Assembly (NCBI GenBank): GCA_016124735.1
Contig: WGMZ01000018.1
Coordinates: forward strand, 62,001 to 126,000
Direction: 5' to 3'
Source: Bacteroidota bacterium
GTDB lineage: Bacteria; Bacteroidota; Bacteroidia; UBA8524
DNA length: 64,000 bases
The translations under genes and the position numbers were made by a program. Under the pieces are notes generated by a model. It saw nothing but the letters and a program-made list of their open reading frames with translations, made no database searches and was not told the DNA's origin. This document shows, in pieces, positions 43,451 to 52,400 of this stretch (positions are counted from its first letter, which is position 1; each line of letters opens with the position of its first letter).

Positions 43451-43870
43451 TTAGTCTATTGTGGCGATAACCTTCAATTCAATCGCGATAGGGGTGGGCA
43501 GGCAGTTAATCTCCAGGGTGGTACGGCATGGAAGGTTGTCTTTGAAATATTCTGCCCAGAGTGCATTGTATGTTTTGAAATCATCTTTCATATTGGTTAA
43601 AAAAACCGTGACATCCACAATATTGTCCCAGCTGGATCCCGCGTCTTCCAAAACATATTTTACATTCTGAAATACCGAATGGCATTGCTTGGCTATATCA
43701 TAGGCAACAATATTTCCCTCACTGTCCAATTCTACACCTGGAATAATTTTGGTGCCTCTTTCTCTTGGTCCGACTCCACTCAGAAATAACAAATTACCTA
43801 CGCGACGGGCATGCGGGTAAAGACCGACCGGTTCTGGAGCTTTGGAAGAATTAATCTTGTTTTCTTGCAT
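43451..43870 (-). CDS. RidA-family 2-aminomuconate deaminase-like protein
   Basis: A 139-residue RidA/YjgF-family protein of the AmnD/NbaF type rather than the general RidA type. The type-specific start SKAPEPVGLYPHARRVGNLL and SGVGPRERGTKIIPGVELD, then WDNIVDVTVFLTNMKDDFKT and YFKDNLPCRTTLEINCLPTP, with the conserved Arg of the RTT motif. AmnD removes the amino group of 2-aminomuconate late in the kynurenine/3-hydroxyanthranilate route, which fits kynA nearby. It begins just before the converging-strand methyltransferase, 47 bases apart, same strand. Confidence 0.85.
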   Translation of the reverse strand: MQENKINSSKAPEPVGLYPHARRVGNLLFLSGVGPRERGTKIIPGVELDSEGNIVAYDIAKQCHSVFQNVKYVLEDAGSSWDNIVDVTVFLTNMKDDFKTYNALWAEYFKDNLPCRTTLEINCLPTPIAIELKVIATID

Positions 43871-43890
43871 GGAAATAATTTTCCCGCAAT

Positions 43891-44919
43891 TTACTTTTTA
43901 TTGGACTTTTTTGGCCCCTTCTCAGGCTCTTTTCCCGGTCTTTGCTCTTCCTCTTTTGGCTTCAATCCGGTATTCCAGATATACACTACAAATTCTTTCG
44001 GATTTCGAACAATTGAAGCAGTTGCAACGAATTCATCATCTTCATTCATCGAGATGCATTTGGCCGCTTCTCCCTTGCTCGGTATGACGATGATATTCTC
44101 CCCGGTTTCGATGTCCCAAATCCTGGAAGTCCCATCGTTACTTGCGCTCAGAAGGTATTTTCCATCCCGGCTAATCTCAACGGAATTGATGGTCCAGGTA
44201 TGTCCCGTAAAGGTCCTGATTTCCTTATAAGTCTTAACATCCCACAATTTGATGGTATAGTCGTTCGCTGCCGAGGCGAGAAGCATTTTGCCCTTCGTGA
44301 ATACATAATACAGGCAAGTCACTTCAGCGCTATGCCCCTTCAAAACCTTGGCTTCTTTTCCCATGTAATTGAGCACCTTAATGTCCCCATTTTTCATTCC
44401 CGCGAACAGCATGCTGTTATGAGAAATTGTGAGGGCTGTAACAGGCATGCCCAAGGTGAATTTTCTTTTTGAAAATTCACCTTTTTTTAAATCATATGGG
44501 CGAATATTACCATCGATACTTGAGGTATATAAAAAGCGCATTCCATAGTCAAAGACCAATCCGGTAATCGTTGCGTCTTCTTCGAATTCAAGGGTTTTGG
44601 CGGAATCAAGAAAATAGATGATAATCCTGTTGTCCTTCGATGCACTGGCAATAATGGAATTGTCTCTCGAAATGGCCACCTCCGTAACCTCATCCATGTG
44701 ATGGTAAGAGTAGATTTCAATCCAATTGGTCGATTCATAAAAGTGAACAGTTCGGTCGAGGCCTGCCGTAATTAGCCTTCTTCCATCCAGCGAATAAACT
44801 GCTTTAGTTACATCGTTGGTATGATCATGCAGCCCCATCACGGTGTCAGTGAGGGTACGTTGCCCAAAAGAACTCGAACTAATGGTAAGGCATAGCAATG
44901 CCCAAAATAGGTTTTTCAT
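43891..44919 (-). CDS. Exported WD40-repeat protein
   Basis: A 342-residue beta-propeller protein with a signal peptide (LFWALLCLTISSSSFGQ). About six to seven WD40 blades are visible: HDHTNDVTKAVYSLDGRRLI, YHHMDEVTEVAISRDNSIIA, KGHSAEVTCLYYVFTKGKML with DYTIKLWDVKTYKEI, TGHTWTINSVEISRDGKYLL with NDGTSRIWDIETGENI. The C-terminal tail is Lys/Glu/Pro-rich. It probably acts as a periplasmic or surface scaffold; no partner is evident. It lies 10 bases after the ABC permease gene on the same strand and could be co-transcribed with the exporter. Confidence 0.9.
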   Translation of the reverse strand: MKNLFWALLCLTISSSSFGQRTLTDTVMGLHDHTNDVTKAVYSLDGRRLITAGLDRTVHFYESTNWIEIYSYHHMDEVTEVAISRDNSIIASASKDNRIIIYFLDSAKTLEFEEDATITGLVFDYGMRFLYTSSIDGNIRPYDLKKGEFSKRKFTLGMPVTALTISHNSMLFAGMKNGDIKVLNYMGKEAKVLKGHSAEVTCLYYVFTKGKMLLASAANDYTIKLWDVKTYKEIRTFTGHTWTINSVEISRDGKYLLSASNDGTSRIWDIETGENIIVIPSKGEAAKCISMNEDDEFVATASIVRNPKEFVVYIWNTGLKPKEEEQRPGKEPEKGPKKSNKK

Positions 44920-44929
44920 AAGCCAATGG

Positions 44930-46219
44930 TTATCCCTTATAGGTCATCCATCGCAGCAGTTCCTTGTAGGTGGGTTTTTTGCCATACATCAGAATTCCCA
45001 CGCGGTAAATACGTGAGGCCAGCCAGGTGACAGCTATAAAACCAAAGATCATAAATAACATCGACAATATCAATTGCCAGGATTCCACCCCGAAAGGTAT
45101 TCTTACCATCATTACGATAGGTGAGGTAAATGGGATCATTGATAGCCAGGTAGCAAGCTCTCCGTTGGGATCTTTTATTACCAAAGATTGGGCAATAGCC
45201 ATGGAAAATATCAATGGTATGGTAATCGGAAACATGAATTGCTGCGTATCTGTTTCTGCATCCACGGCGGAGGCAATGGCAGCAAACATGGCACTGTACA
45301 AAAGATACCCGGTAATAAAGTAAAAGAGGAAACTGAGAATCAAACTCACAAAATCAAGCTGGAACAAAGCGCTTAACGCACCCCCTTGTTGTTGAATCTG
45401 TGCCATCGGATGTTCCATGTTCTGTGCAGCCGACTGGATTTCCCCAACCTGCCCCGAAGCGATCATTGGCGTAATGACGGCCATCAGGATTCCACTTAAC
45501 ACAATCCAAACAAAAATTTGTGTCAACCCAACCAGAGCAATGCCCACAATTTTGCCCATCATCAAATCAAATGGTTTCACGCTGCTGATAATCACTTCAA
45601 CAATGCGATTGCTCTTTTCTTCTGCTACGCCTTTCATCACCTGAACTCCATAGAGAAAAATGAAAAGATAGATGAGGAATGCACCGATCATTCCGGCCCC
45701 CGCATTTACTGCGGAACTGTCCTCCTTGATGGTATCTCCATCTAGTTTGGCCGCATTTATATTGACATGCGTTTGAAGACTGTCCAAAGTGGCTTTCCGC
45801 AAGCCGGCCCGAACCAGCTTTTGAGCTTTGATTGTTTTTTCAAGTTGGTTTTCTATTGCGTTCTGCTGGATGATATTCAGGGATTCTGAAGATAAGTAAC
45901 GCGCACCATCCGGATGATCCAGATTGAAATCTGACGGAATCATCAAAGTGCCAAAATAGGATGAGGATTGGGTGTCAGCTGGATTGACAAAGTAATGAAA
46001 ATTGGAGGCGGATTCAATTCCTTCAGAGAAAATACCGCTTTCATCTAACACAAGAATATTGCGTTCTTCATTGTCCTGCGAATCACTCAGCGCCAACCAA
46101 ATGATTGCTCCGTAAAAAAGCGCAACTAAAAATGGGCCCAGAAGAGTCATGATCACAAATGACTTTTTCCTTACTCTGCTGAGGTATTCTCTCCGACTTA
46201 CTAAAAGGATGTTTTTCAT
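44930..46219 (-). CDS. ABC-2 type exporter permease (NatB-like)
   Basis: A 429-residue permease: first helix after VSRREYLSRVRKKSFVIMTL, a large extracytoplasmic loop (about residues 45-175), then five or more helices (MIGAFLIYLFIFLYGVQVMK, GVAEEKSNRIVEVIISSVKP, FDLMMGKIVGIALVGLTQIF, FISLILSFLFYFITGYLLYS-like). The EEKSNRxVEVIISSVxP loop is characteristic of NatB-type ABC-2 permeases. It overlaps the ATPase gene by 4 bases and forms a two-gene exporter; substrate unknown. Confidence 0.93.
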   Translation of the reverse strand: MKNILLVSRREYLSRVRKKSFVIMTLLGPFLVALFYGAIIWLALSDSQDNEERNILVLDESGIFSEGIESASNFHYFVNPADTQSSSYFGTLMIPSDFNLDHPDGARYLSSESLNIIQQNAIENQLEKTIKAQKLVRAGLRKATLDSLQTHVNINAAKLDGDTIKEDSSAVNAGAGMIGAFLIYLFIFLYGVQVMKGVAEEKSNRIVEVIISSVKPFDLMMGKIVGIALVGLTQIFVWIVLSGILMAVITPMIASGQVGEIQSAAQNMEHPMAQIQQQGGALSALFQLDFVSLILSFLFYFITGYLLYSAMFAAIASAVDAETDTQQFMFPITIPLIFSMAIAQSLVIKDPNGELATWLSMIPFTSPIVMMVRIPFGVESWQLILSMLFMIFGFIAVTWLASRIYRVGILMYGKKPTYKELLRWMTYKG

Positions 46220-47118
46220 GCGCTTTTACCTACTAGTTGAATGAAAATATCTTTAATACTCGGCAGCATTTCCCGGTATTCCAATAAATGAACATGTGAA
46301 CTGACCATTTGAAGAATATCCGTCAATGAAGCTCCTGCTTCAGGAAACATGGTAGTTTCAATGACGCCATCTCTTCTCTGATGATGATTCATGGATTGAA
46401 TGCCACGCATTTCTGCTGGTAAATTCCCTTCGTATGCAATCATATATGCCGACTTTTTATACTTCTGTCTGACTTCTTTCACAGCCCCCTGAAGCACAAC
46501 CTCTCCCTGGTTAATGAGACTGATATCGTCGCATAATTCTTCTACGGATTCCATACGATGAGTTGAGAGCAATATGCTGGCTCCTTCATCTCTGAGGCGC
46601 ATCACTTCGGTTTTTATCAATTCAGCATTTATGGGGTCGAAACCACTGAAAGGTTCATCCAGAATAATAAGCTTTGGCTGATGCAAAACGGTCAATACAA
46701 ACTGAACTTTTTGCTGCATCCCTTTGGATAACTCTTCCAGCTTCTTTTTTCTCCATGACTGCATATCCAGCCTTTCGAACCAGAAATCCATTTGTTCTAA
46801 ACAGGAAGATTTAGCCATGCCTTTGAGTTGGCCGAAATACAAGGCCTGATCACTTACCGTCATTTTACGGTAAAGACCTCTTTCTTCCGGTAGGTAACCA
46901 ATTTCCCGAATCAGGCGACTTTGCATCTTTTCATTATTGAAATAGACACTCCCGCTGTCTGGAGCAGTAATACAGGTGATGATACGAATCAGGGAAGTCT
47001 TTCCGGCACCATTAGGCCCCAACAAGCCGTATATCTTACCTGTATGGGCTTCGAGACTTACATTGTTTAAGGCAGTCTTTCCGGCGTAATGCTTGGATAC
47101 AGATTCTACTTTTAGCAT
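46216..47118 (-). CDS. ABC exporter ATPase (NatA-like)
   Basis: A 300-residue ABC ATPase with Walker A LLGPNGAGKTSLIR, signature LEELSKGMQQKVQFVLTVLH, Walker B LIILDEPFSGFDPINAELIK and the H-loop ILLSTHRMESVEELCDDI. The C-terminal third has the DUF4162-like extension common in this subfamily. It sits upstream of the NatB-like permease (ATGA overlap). The open frame extends to 47136; the ATG at 47118 gives the family N-terminus MLKVESVSKHYAGK. Confidence 0.94.
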   Translation of the reverse strand: MLKVESVSKHYAGKTALNNVSLEAHTGKIYGLLGPNGAGKTSLIRIITCITAPDSGSVYFNNEKMQSRLIREIGYLPEERGLYRKMTVSDQALYFGQLKGMAKSSCLEQMDFWFERLDMQSWRKKKLEELSKGMQQKVQFVLTVLHQPKLIILDEPFSGFDPINAELIKTEVMRLRDEGASILLSTHRMESVEELCDDISLINQGEVVLQGAVKEVRQKYKKSAYMIAYEGNLPAEMRGIQSMNHHQRRDGVIETTMFPEAGASLTDILQMVSSHVHLLEYREMLPSIKDIFIQLVGKSA

Positions 47119-47195
47119 GAATCCGCAAGGTAACATAACACTCCATGCAAGTCCAAAAATCTAGATGGACGACACGGAATCAGGCATGAAATGTT

Positions 47196-48272
47196 TTATT
47201 CGTAAATTAATTTGATTTTCGAGGCGGTAGGATGTGCCTGGCAGGTAAGGATATAACCTTCCGCTATTTCAGCATCTGATAAGCCTTCTCTTTCGTCCAT
47301 GGTGGCTGACCCTTCCAGGAGTTTAGCCCGGCAAGTGGTACACACACCCATTTGACAAGCATAAGGGGGGTCTACATCCTGATCTTTTGCAGCCTCCAGA
47401 ATGGTTACCCCTTCGGGTACTTCTATTTCGAACTCCTTCCCGTTGAAGAGAACAGTGGCCTGAGCCGTTCCTTCAAATTCTTCCTCAGCGTCAGTAGGGC
47501 TGCTCACTGGTTCCTTGTGGGTGATAGGTTGGGTGAAGTATTCCGTATGTATCAGATCTTCACTGATGTTCATATCGAGCAAAGCCCGCTTTACGGCATC
47601 CATCATTCCTCCGGGTCCACAGATGAAATATTCTGTGTTTAACCCTTGTTGTGTAAGTTGACGCGTAATTTGCTGGTAATCGCTTACGGTGGGTCTCCCC
47701 ACGAATCCATTAAAGCCGGCATGGCCGTTTTCAAGGCAATGAAAAATATGGAGACGATCAGGATTGCGGGCAAGCATAGATTCTAATTCCTTGTGAAAGA
47801 TGATGCTTTGTTCATCACGATTGGCATACACCAGAGTGACCTTACTTTCCGGTTCCTGATTCAGTACAGACTTCATAATGCTCATCACCGGGGTGATGCC
47901 GGATCCGCCACCAAATAACATGTAGTGTTTCTTATTTGTGGAAGAGAAAGGGGTGGTAAACCTGCCCAATGGGGGCATTAATTCAATCATATCTCCCGCC
48001 TTCAAGTGATCATTCAGGAAGGGTGAAACTTTGCCATCAGCAACTTTCTTTACCGTAATTGCGGGATATAAATCGGTGAATGGTGAGGAGCTAAATGAGT
48101 ACGCTCTTCTTTCTTCCTGTCCCTGAATTTTCACATTCACGGTAACATACTGTCCGGCTTGATAAGTAAAATCGCCTTTCAAATGTTCGGGAATATCAAA
48201 AACTATGGTGGATGCATCCGGAGTTTCCCGAATCACATCTTTGACGCGGATGAGATGAAAAAGTGATGACAT
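47196..48272 (-). CDS. PaaE-type 2Fe-2S flavin reductase
   Basis: A 358-residue electron-transfer protein of the PaaE/HmpX type: FAD-binding RAYSFSSSP, NAD-binding MLFGGGSGITPVMSIMK, EYFICGPGGMMDAVKRALL, and a C-terminal plant-type ferredoxin domain with cluster ligands in PYACQMGVCTTCRAKLLEG and the last Cys in GYILTCQAHP. PaaE supplies electrons to the phenylacetyl-CoA epoxidase PaaABC(D); those genes are not in the window, and the same family also serves other oxygenases and desaturases, so the partner is open. A -7-like box lies upstream. Confidence 0.92.
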   Translation of the reverse strand: MSSLFHLIRVKDVIRETPDASTIVFDIPEHLKGDFTYQAGQYVTVNVKIQGQEERRAYSFSSSPFTDLYPAITVKKVADGKVSPFLNDHLKAGDMIELMPPLGRFTTPFSSTNKKHYMLFGGGSGITPVMSIMKSVLNQEPESKVTLVYANRDEQSIIFHKELESMLARNPDRLHIFHCLENGHAGFNGFVGRPTVSDYQQITRQLTQQGLNTEYFICGPGGMMDAVKRALLDMNISEDLIHTEYFTQPITHKEPVSSPTDAEEEFEGTAQATVLFNGKEFEIEVPEGVTILEAAKDQDVDPPYACQMGVCTTCRAKLLEGSATMDEREGLSDAEIAEGYILTCQAHPTASKIKLIYE

Positions 48273-48286
48273 AATGAATACAGCCG

Positions 48287-48294
48287 CAAAAATA
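48287..48294 (-). promoter_or_regulatory. -7-like box upstream of the PaaE-type gene
   Basis: On the minus strand TATTTTTG matches TAnnTTTG and ends 14 bases before the ATG at 48272. No TTG stands at the usual -33 distance. Confidence 0.35.
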
Positions 48295-48349
48295 ACACTT
48301 ATTAGTTTAAGTTTGTTTTCTCGACCCGAACTCAGTAATCATGCAGGTT

Positions 48350-48652
48350 TCAAGGATGAATTTTGAGTTTTTTGAGCATTTCCGGCGAAACACTTTCTGC
48401 ATAAACCCCATAGGCATCCAGCAGAAGTCCTTTGTCTCCTTTTTCAGTGCTAATGGCATAAAGAACCGAACTATCGTCGGGGTCATTCATGCCTTCGAAG
48501 CGGAATACAGCGTCAACATTCAATGTTCCACTGAGGTAAATTTCTCGACTTTCACTGCATTCCAAACCGTGATCAATAAGATTGAAGTCTCGTATATATC
48601 CTTGACTTTTCAGGGTATTGATGGCTTCGCTGAGAGTATTAAAAGCTTGCAT
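48350..48652 (-). CDS. Small conserved Bacteroidota protein
   Basis: A 100-residue protein (AFNTLSEAINTLKSQGYIRD, FNLIDHGLECSESREIYLSG, VFRFEGMNDPDDSSVLYAIS, GLLLDAYGVYAESVSPEMLK). This family is widespread in Bacteroidota and is often labelled phosphoribosylpyrophosphate synthetase in databases, but it is one third the size of real PRPP synthetases and lacks their PP-loop, so that name is unlikely to be right. Function unknown. It stands alone between the PaaE-type gene and csaA. Confidence 0.8.
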   Translation of the reverse strand: MQAFNTLSEAINTLKSQGYIRDFNLIDHGLECSESREIYLSGTLNVDAVFRFEGMNDPDDSSVLYAISTEKGDKGLLLDAYGVYAESVSPEMLKKLKIHP

Positions 48653-48679
48653 GACCTTAATTTAATGGATTTCTAAGTG

Positions 48680-49009
48680 TCATCCAATTCTTAGACCGTT
48701 TTTAACTGGATAATCTGGTTTTAACAGGCTAATGCCCGAGTCATTTCCAAGAACACCAAGAACAAGGCATTCGCTGATGAATGGTCCGATTTGCTTTGGT
48801 GGAAAATTCAGCACGGCGATCACTTGTTGCTTCAATAGAGATTGCGGATCGTATAATTCCGTGATTTGAGCGGAGCTTTTTTTAATTCCAAATTCTCCAA
48901 AGTCAATCCATAACTTGATGGCCGGTTTTCGCGCTTCTGGAAAGGTTTCGGCTTGAATAACGGTACCGCATCTGATTTCTACCGATTCAAAATGTTTCCA
49001 ATCAATCAT
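48680..49009 (-). CDS. csaA: CsaA-like tRNA-binding domain protein
   Basis: A 109-residue EMAP/tRNA-binding-domain (OB fold) protein matching CsaA: MIDWKHFESVEIRCGTVIQA, PEARKPAIKLWIDFGEFGIK, KSSAQITELYDPQSLLKQQV, VLNFPPKQIGPFISECLVLG. CsaA is reported as a chaperone-like, tRNA-binding protein. A TTG at 49015 would overlap the upstream stop; the ATG at 49009 is preferred. It follows the Zn-ribbon gene by 2 bases and is likely co-transcribed with it. Confidence 0.9.
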   Translation of the reverse strand: MIDWKHFESVEIRCGTVIQAETFPEARKPAIKLWIDFGEFGIKKSSAQITELYDPQSLLKQQVIAVLNFPPKQIGPFISECLVLGVLGNDSGISLLKPDYPVKNGLRIG

Positions 49010-49011
49010 GA

Positions 49012-49374
49012 TCAAAAATAATCCTTTTCAGTCAGCTGTTTTAGTTCGAGTAACTGGTCGTCAATCTGAAGATATGCGTACTCATAACAGCAATAACAGG
49101 GGTGACCATTTTGATTCATGACGGACGTAATAAGATGAAAATTAAATCCCAAACTGCTTAAGAGGCTCCGACTAACCTTCTTTTTATGATTCTGAATCAA
49201 TTGCATCAATATTTTTCGGTTGTGGCGAAGCCCCGCGTTGATGCGATTGATTTTTTTAGAGTGCAAAGCATTTTGCCGGTTGTGGTAGCTACTTCTGCAT
49301 AGTTCATGACAAAACTTTTTATCACTCCTTCCGACCAGGGCCTCCCCGCATTCAAGACATCTTGCTTTTTGCAT
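49012..49374 (-). CDS. Zinc-ribbon protein of unknown function
   Basis: A 120-residue small protein with an N-terminal four-Cys zinc ribbon (RCLECGEALVGRSDKKFCHE, then LCRSSYHNRQN: CxxC...CxxxC), a basic helical middle (INRINAGLRHNRKILMQLIQ) and a C-terminal NGHPCYCCYEYAYLQIDDQL. The pattern is conserved in Bacteroidota as an unnamed family. The ribbon and basic part suggest nucleic-acid binding; this is inference. It is co-directional with and just upstream of csaA. Confidence 0.8.
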   Translation of the reverse strand: MQKARCLECGEALVGRSDKKFCHELCRSSYHNRQNALHSKKINRINAGLRHNRKILMQLIQNHKKKVSRSLLSSLGFNFHLITSVMNQNGHPCYCCYEYAYLQIDDQLLELKQLTEKDYF

Positions 49375-49464
49375 AGCTCAAAGTTCTGTATTCCATTGTC
49401 AGACTGGTGTCATATAATTCAAATAATTGCTTAAATCAGGTCAAAATCTATTTGTCGGGTCCAT

Positions 49465-49472
49465 TACCTTTG
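49465..49472 (+). promoter_or_regulatory. -7 box upstream of the large PKD protein gene
   Basis: TACCTTTG is a perfect TAnnTTTG match 18 bases before the ATG at 49491. The -33 region shows no clear TTG at the expected distance. Confidence 0.4.
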
Positions 49473-49490
49473 TGTTTGAAAACCAATGCT

Positions 49491-52400
49491 ATGAGAAAGC
49501 TCAAGTGGGGAGTATTTTTTCTCCTGCTGTTATCCTTTATTGCTCCTGTTCAAGCTCAAAATGTTTCGAATCGGGGAAGAGTATTTTGGGTTGGGCATAT
49601 GGGGCATATTGATGGCACAGGGTCCAACTTTGCTCTGTACATCACGACCGATGCCAGTACAAGTGCATTGGTACGTGTGTCAATTCCAGGGGGTACATAC
49701 AATAGTTTGGTGGTGGTTCCGTCGAATCAGGTGGTAGTTGTGACCCTGCCTTCTAACCAAACTTATATGAACTGCACCGATTGCATCCTCGACCGGGGAG
49801 TGAAAATAGAATCACTGAATCAGGATATTGTGGTCTATGCCCATATCTATTCTAACGCGAGATCGGATGCCACATTATTGATTCCGGTTGAAACACTTGG
49901 AAAAGAGTACTATGCAATAGCATTCACACAAAATCCCTCGGGTTCCTCCCAGCGTTCGGAATTTATGTTAGTCGGGGTGGAGGATTCGACATATATTGAT
50001 ATTTATCCTACCTCAGATATTCTTCCGAATAAACCGAAGAATAAAATGTATACAGTCATGCTTAACGAGGGGGAGATCTATCATGCTCAATCATTGAGTG
50101 ATGTGAGTGGAACGCGCCTTGTTGCAAGATCTTCCAACGGTATTTCGTGTAAAAAAGTGGCAGCTTTTAGTGGAAGCAGTTTTACCCGGGTAGGGTGCTC
50201 AAATGCTTCAACAGGGGATAACCTGTATCAGCAACTATTTCCAACTACCTCATGGGGAATGGAGTTTGTTACTGCTCCCTTGAAATCGAGAAATGGGGAT
50301 CAGTTCCGTGTCCTGGCAAAATATGACAGTACAAAGGTGACGATCAACGGCGGTACTCCCTTGTATTTGGACGAAGGAAAATACTACTCTTTTGTGAGCT
50401 ATGAGGCAAATTATGTGCTAACGGATAAACCGGTAACCCTGGCGCAGTATCCCCGTACCCAAAACTGCGACGGAAATACGGGCGATCCAACATTAATTGT
50501 GATCCCTCCGATTGAACAAATGGTGAAGTATGTGGCCATGTATTCGAGCCCATATCAGAATATTACAGGTCAATACTTGAATATCATCACAAAAACTTCC
50601 GATACAGGTAGCTTTATGATCGATAACCAAAAAGTTGAGTTCACTTCCATGAGCAATAAACCCCAGTTTGCTTACGCGCAGTTGTCTGTGAATTCTGGTC
50701 TTCACCAGATGAATTCGGATTCCTCTTTCCAGGTAGTGGCTTATGGATTTGGGTATGTTGAAGCATACGGATATGCAGGGGGAACCAATATCAAAAACCT
50801 TGTGCAAAGCATAAGTTCTTCTGCAGATTCCATTTGTCTGGGAGATACACTGAACATGAAGGCTGAAGTCAATTATCAACCTACCTATCTTATGTGGTAT
50901 TTTGGCGACGGTACAACGGATTCGGGCAATTATCAAATCAGTAAAATCTACACATCACCCGGAAAATATCCTGTTTCTCTCGTTACACGAAAGGAGGGAC
51001 TTGTGGATTGTGGCTCGACCGATTCTACGGTGTACTGGATTCGTGTTCATGGATATCCAACGGCCAACTTTTCTGTCCAGGGGAATTGCCTGAACGATTC
51101 CATTAAGTTTAAAGATATCAGCATTCCGAACACCTCATACAGTTATGTAAGTAAATGGGAATGGACTTTTGGCGATTCAATATTGAAACAAACGCAGCAT
51201 GTTGCTCGAAAGTTTCACCGATATGATTCAATGCCTACTCGATTGGTAGTCTGGAACAACAACCTATGTTCCGATACTTTCTGGGCTGACCATTTTGTTA
51301 ATCCGAATCCAACCGTCGATTATCAGAAGAACGATACCTGCCCGGGGAAAATCATACAATTCCTGGATTTGAGTTATCTGCCGCAGGGAAATATCGATTC
51401 AAGTATCTGGTATTTTGATTCAAGCCAAACATTCACTGGAAGACAAATTCCATTCGCTACTTTGGTTGAAGGGGGGCATCGATTCGATCTTTTGGTTAAA
51501 AGCGACTCAGGTTGTACGGAAGTTAAGTACGATTCGTTTTGGATTTACCCGAAACCCACGGCTAAATTCACTGTGACCAATGCCTGCTTCTCGCATGAAA
51601 TTCATGTAAACGATTCATCAGTATTAGCGACAGGATGGGAATGGGATTATTCCGATACCAGTTTTACAGGCGCCCCGGTGCCTTACATCTTTAATGACTC
51701 GGGGTTATATCCAATCCATCTCAAAGTGAAAAGCTCCAATGGTTGTCTGGACTCTTTTTCAAGAATTGTAAGTATTTATCCAAACCCTCTTTCTCATTGG
51801 AAATCTGAAGGAAATTGTACCTCTGATCTTTATACCTTTAGTCCTGATTTTGATACTACTAACTATCCGGACTGGCAGTACCACTGGGAAATTGAAGGTT
51901 CTCAATACATGGGGACAACACAATTGCGGAATTTTACCAGTGGATGGAAATCGGTGAAACTCGCAGTTCAAAGTGCAGATAATTGTTCAGACAGTAGCAG
52001 AGGAAAGGTCTTCGTAAATCTTAATCCATTAGCCAAAACGCAATTCGCACCAAATTGTGAATTTGAAAAAGGGACTTTAATAGATGTGTCTGATTACCAG
52101 GGTAGCTCGGAACATATTCGTCGATGGGATTGGGGAAACCTGCAATTCACAGATTCTGTCAATCTAATTACTCCCATAAAGGGAGGTATCCGCTGGATTC
52201 AACTTACCGTTACAACGGATAGTAATTGCGTGGATACTGCGAGTCAGTTTCTGGAAATATGGGATCTCCCAAATGCAGATTTTACCACATTGGGTAATTG
52301 CCCGATGGCGATTGTCAGTCATAAAGATCAAACGGTAATTGTAAGTAGCGATCCGCTGGTTTCCTGGAATTGGACCGTTTCCCAGGGAGAAAATGGACAA

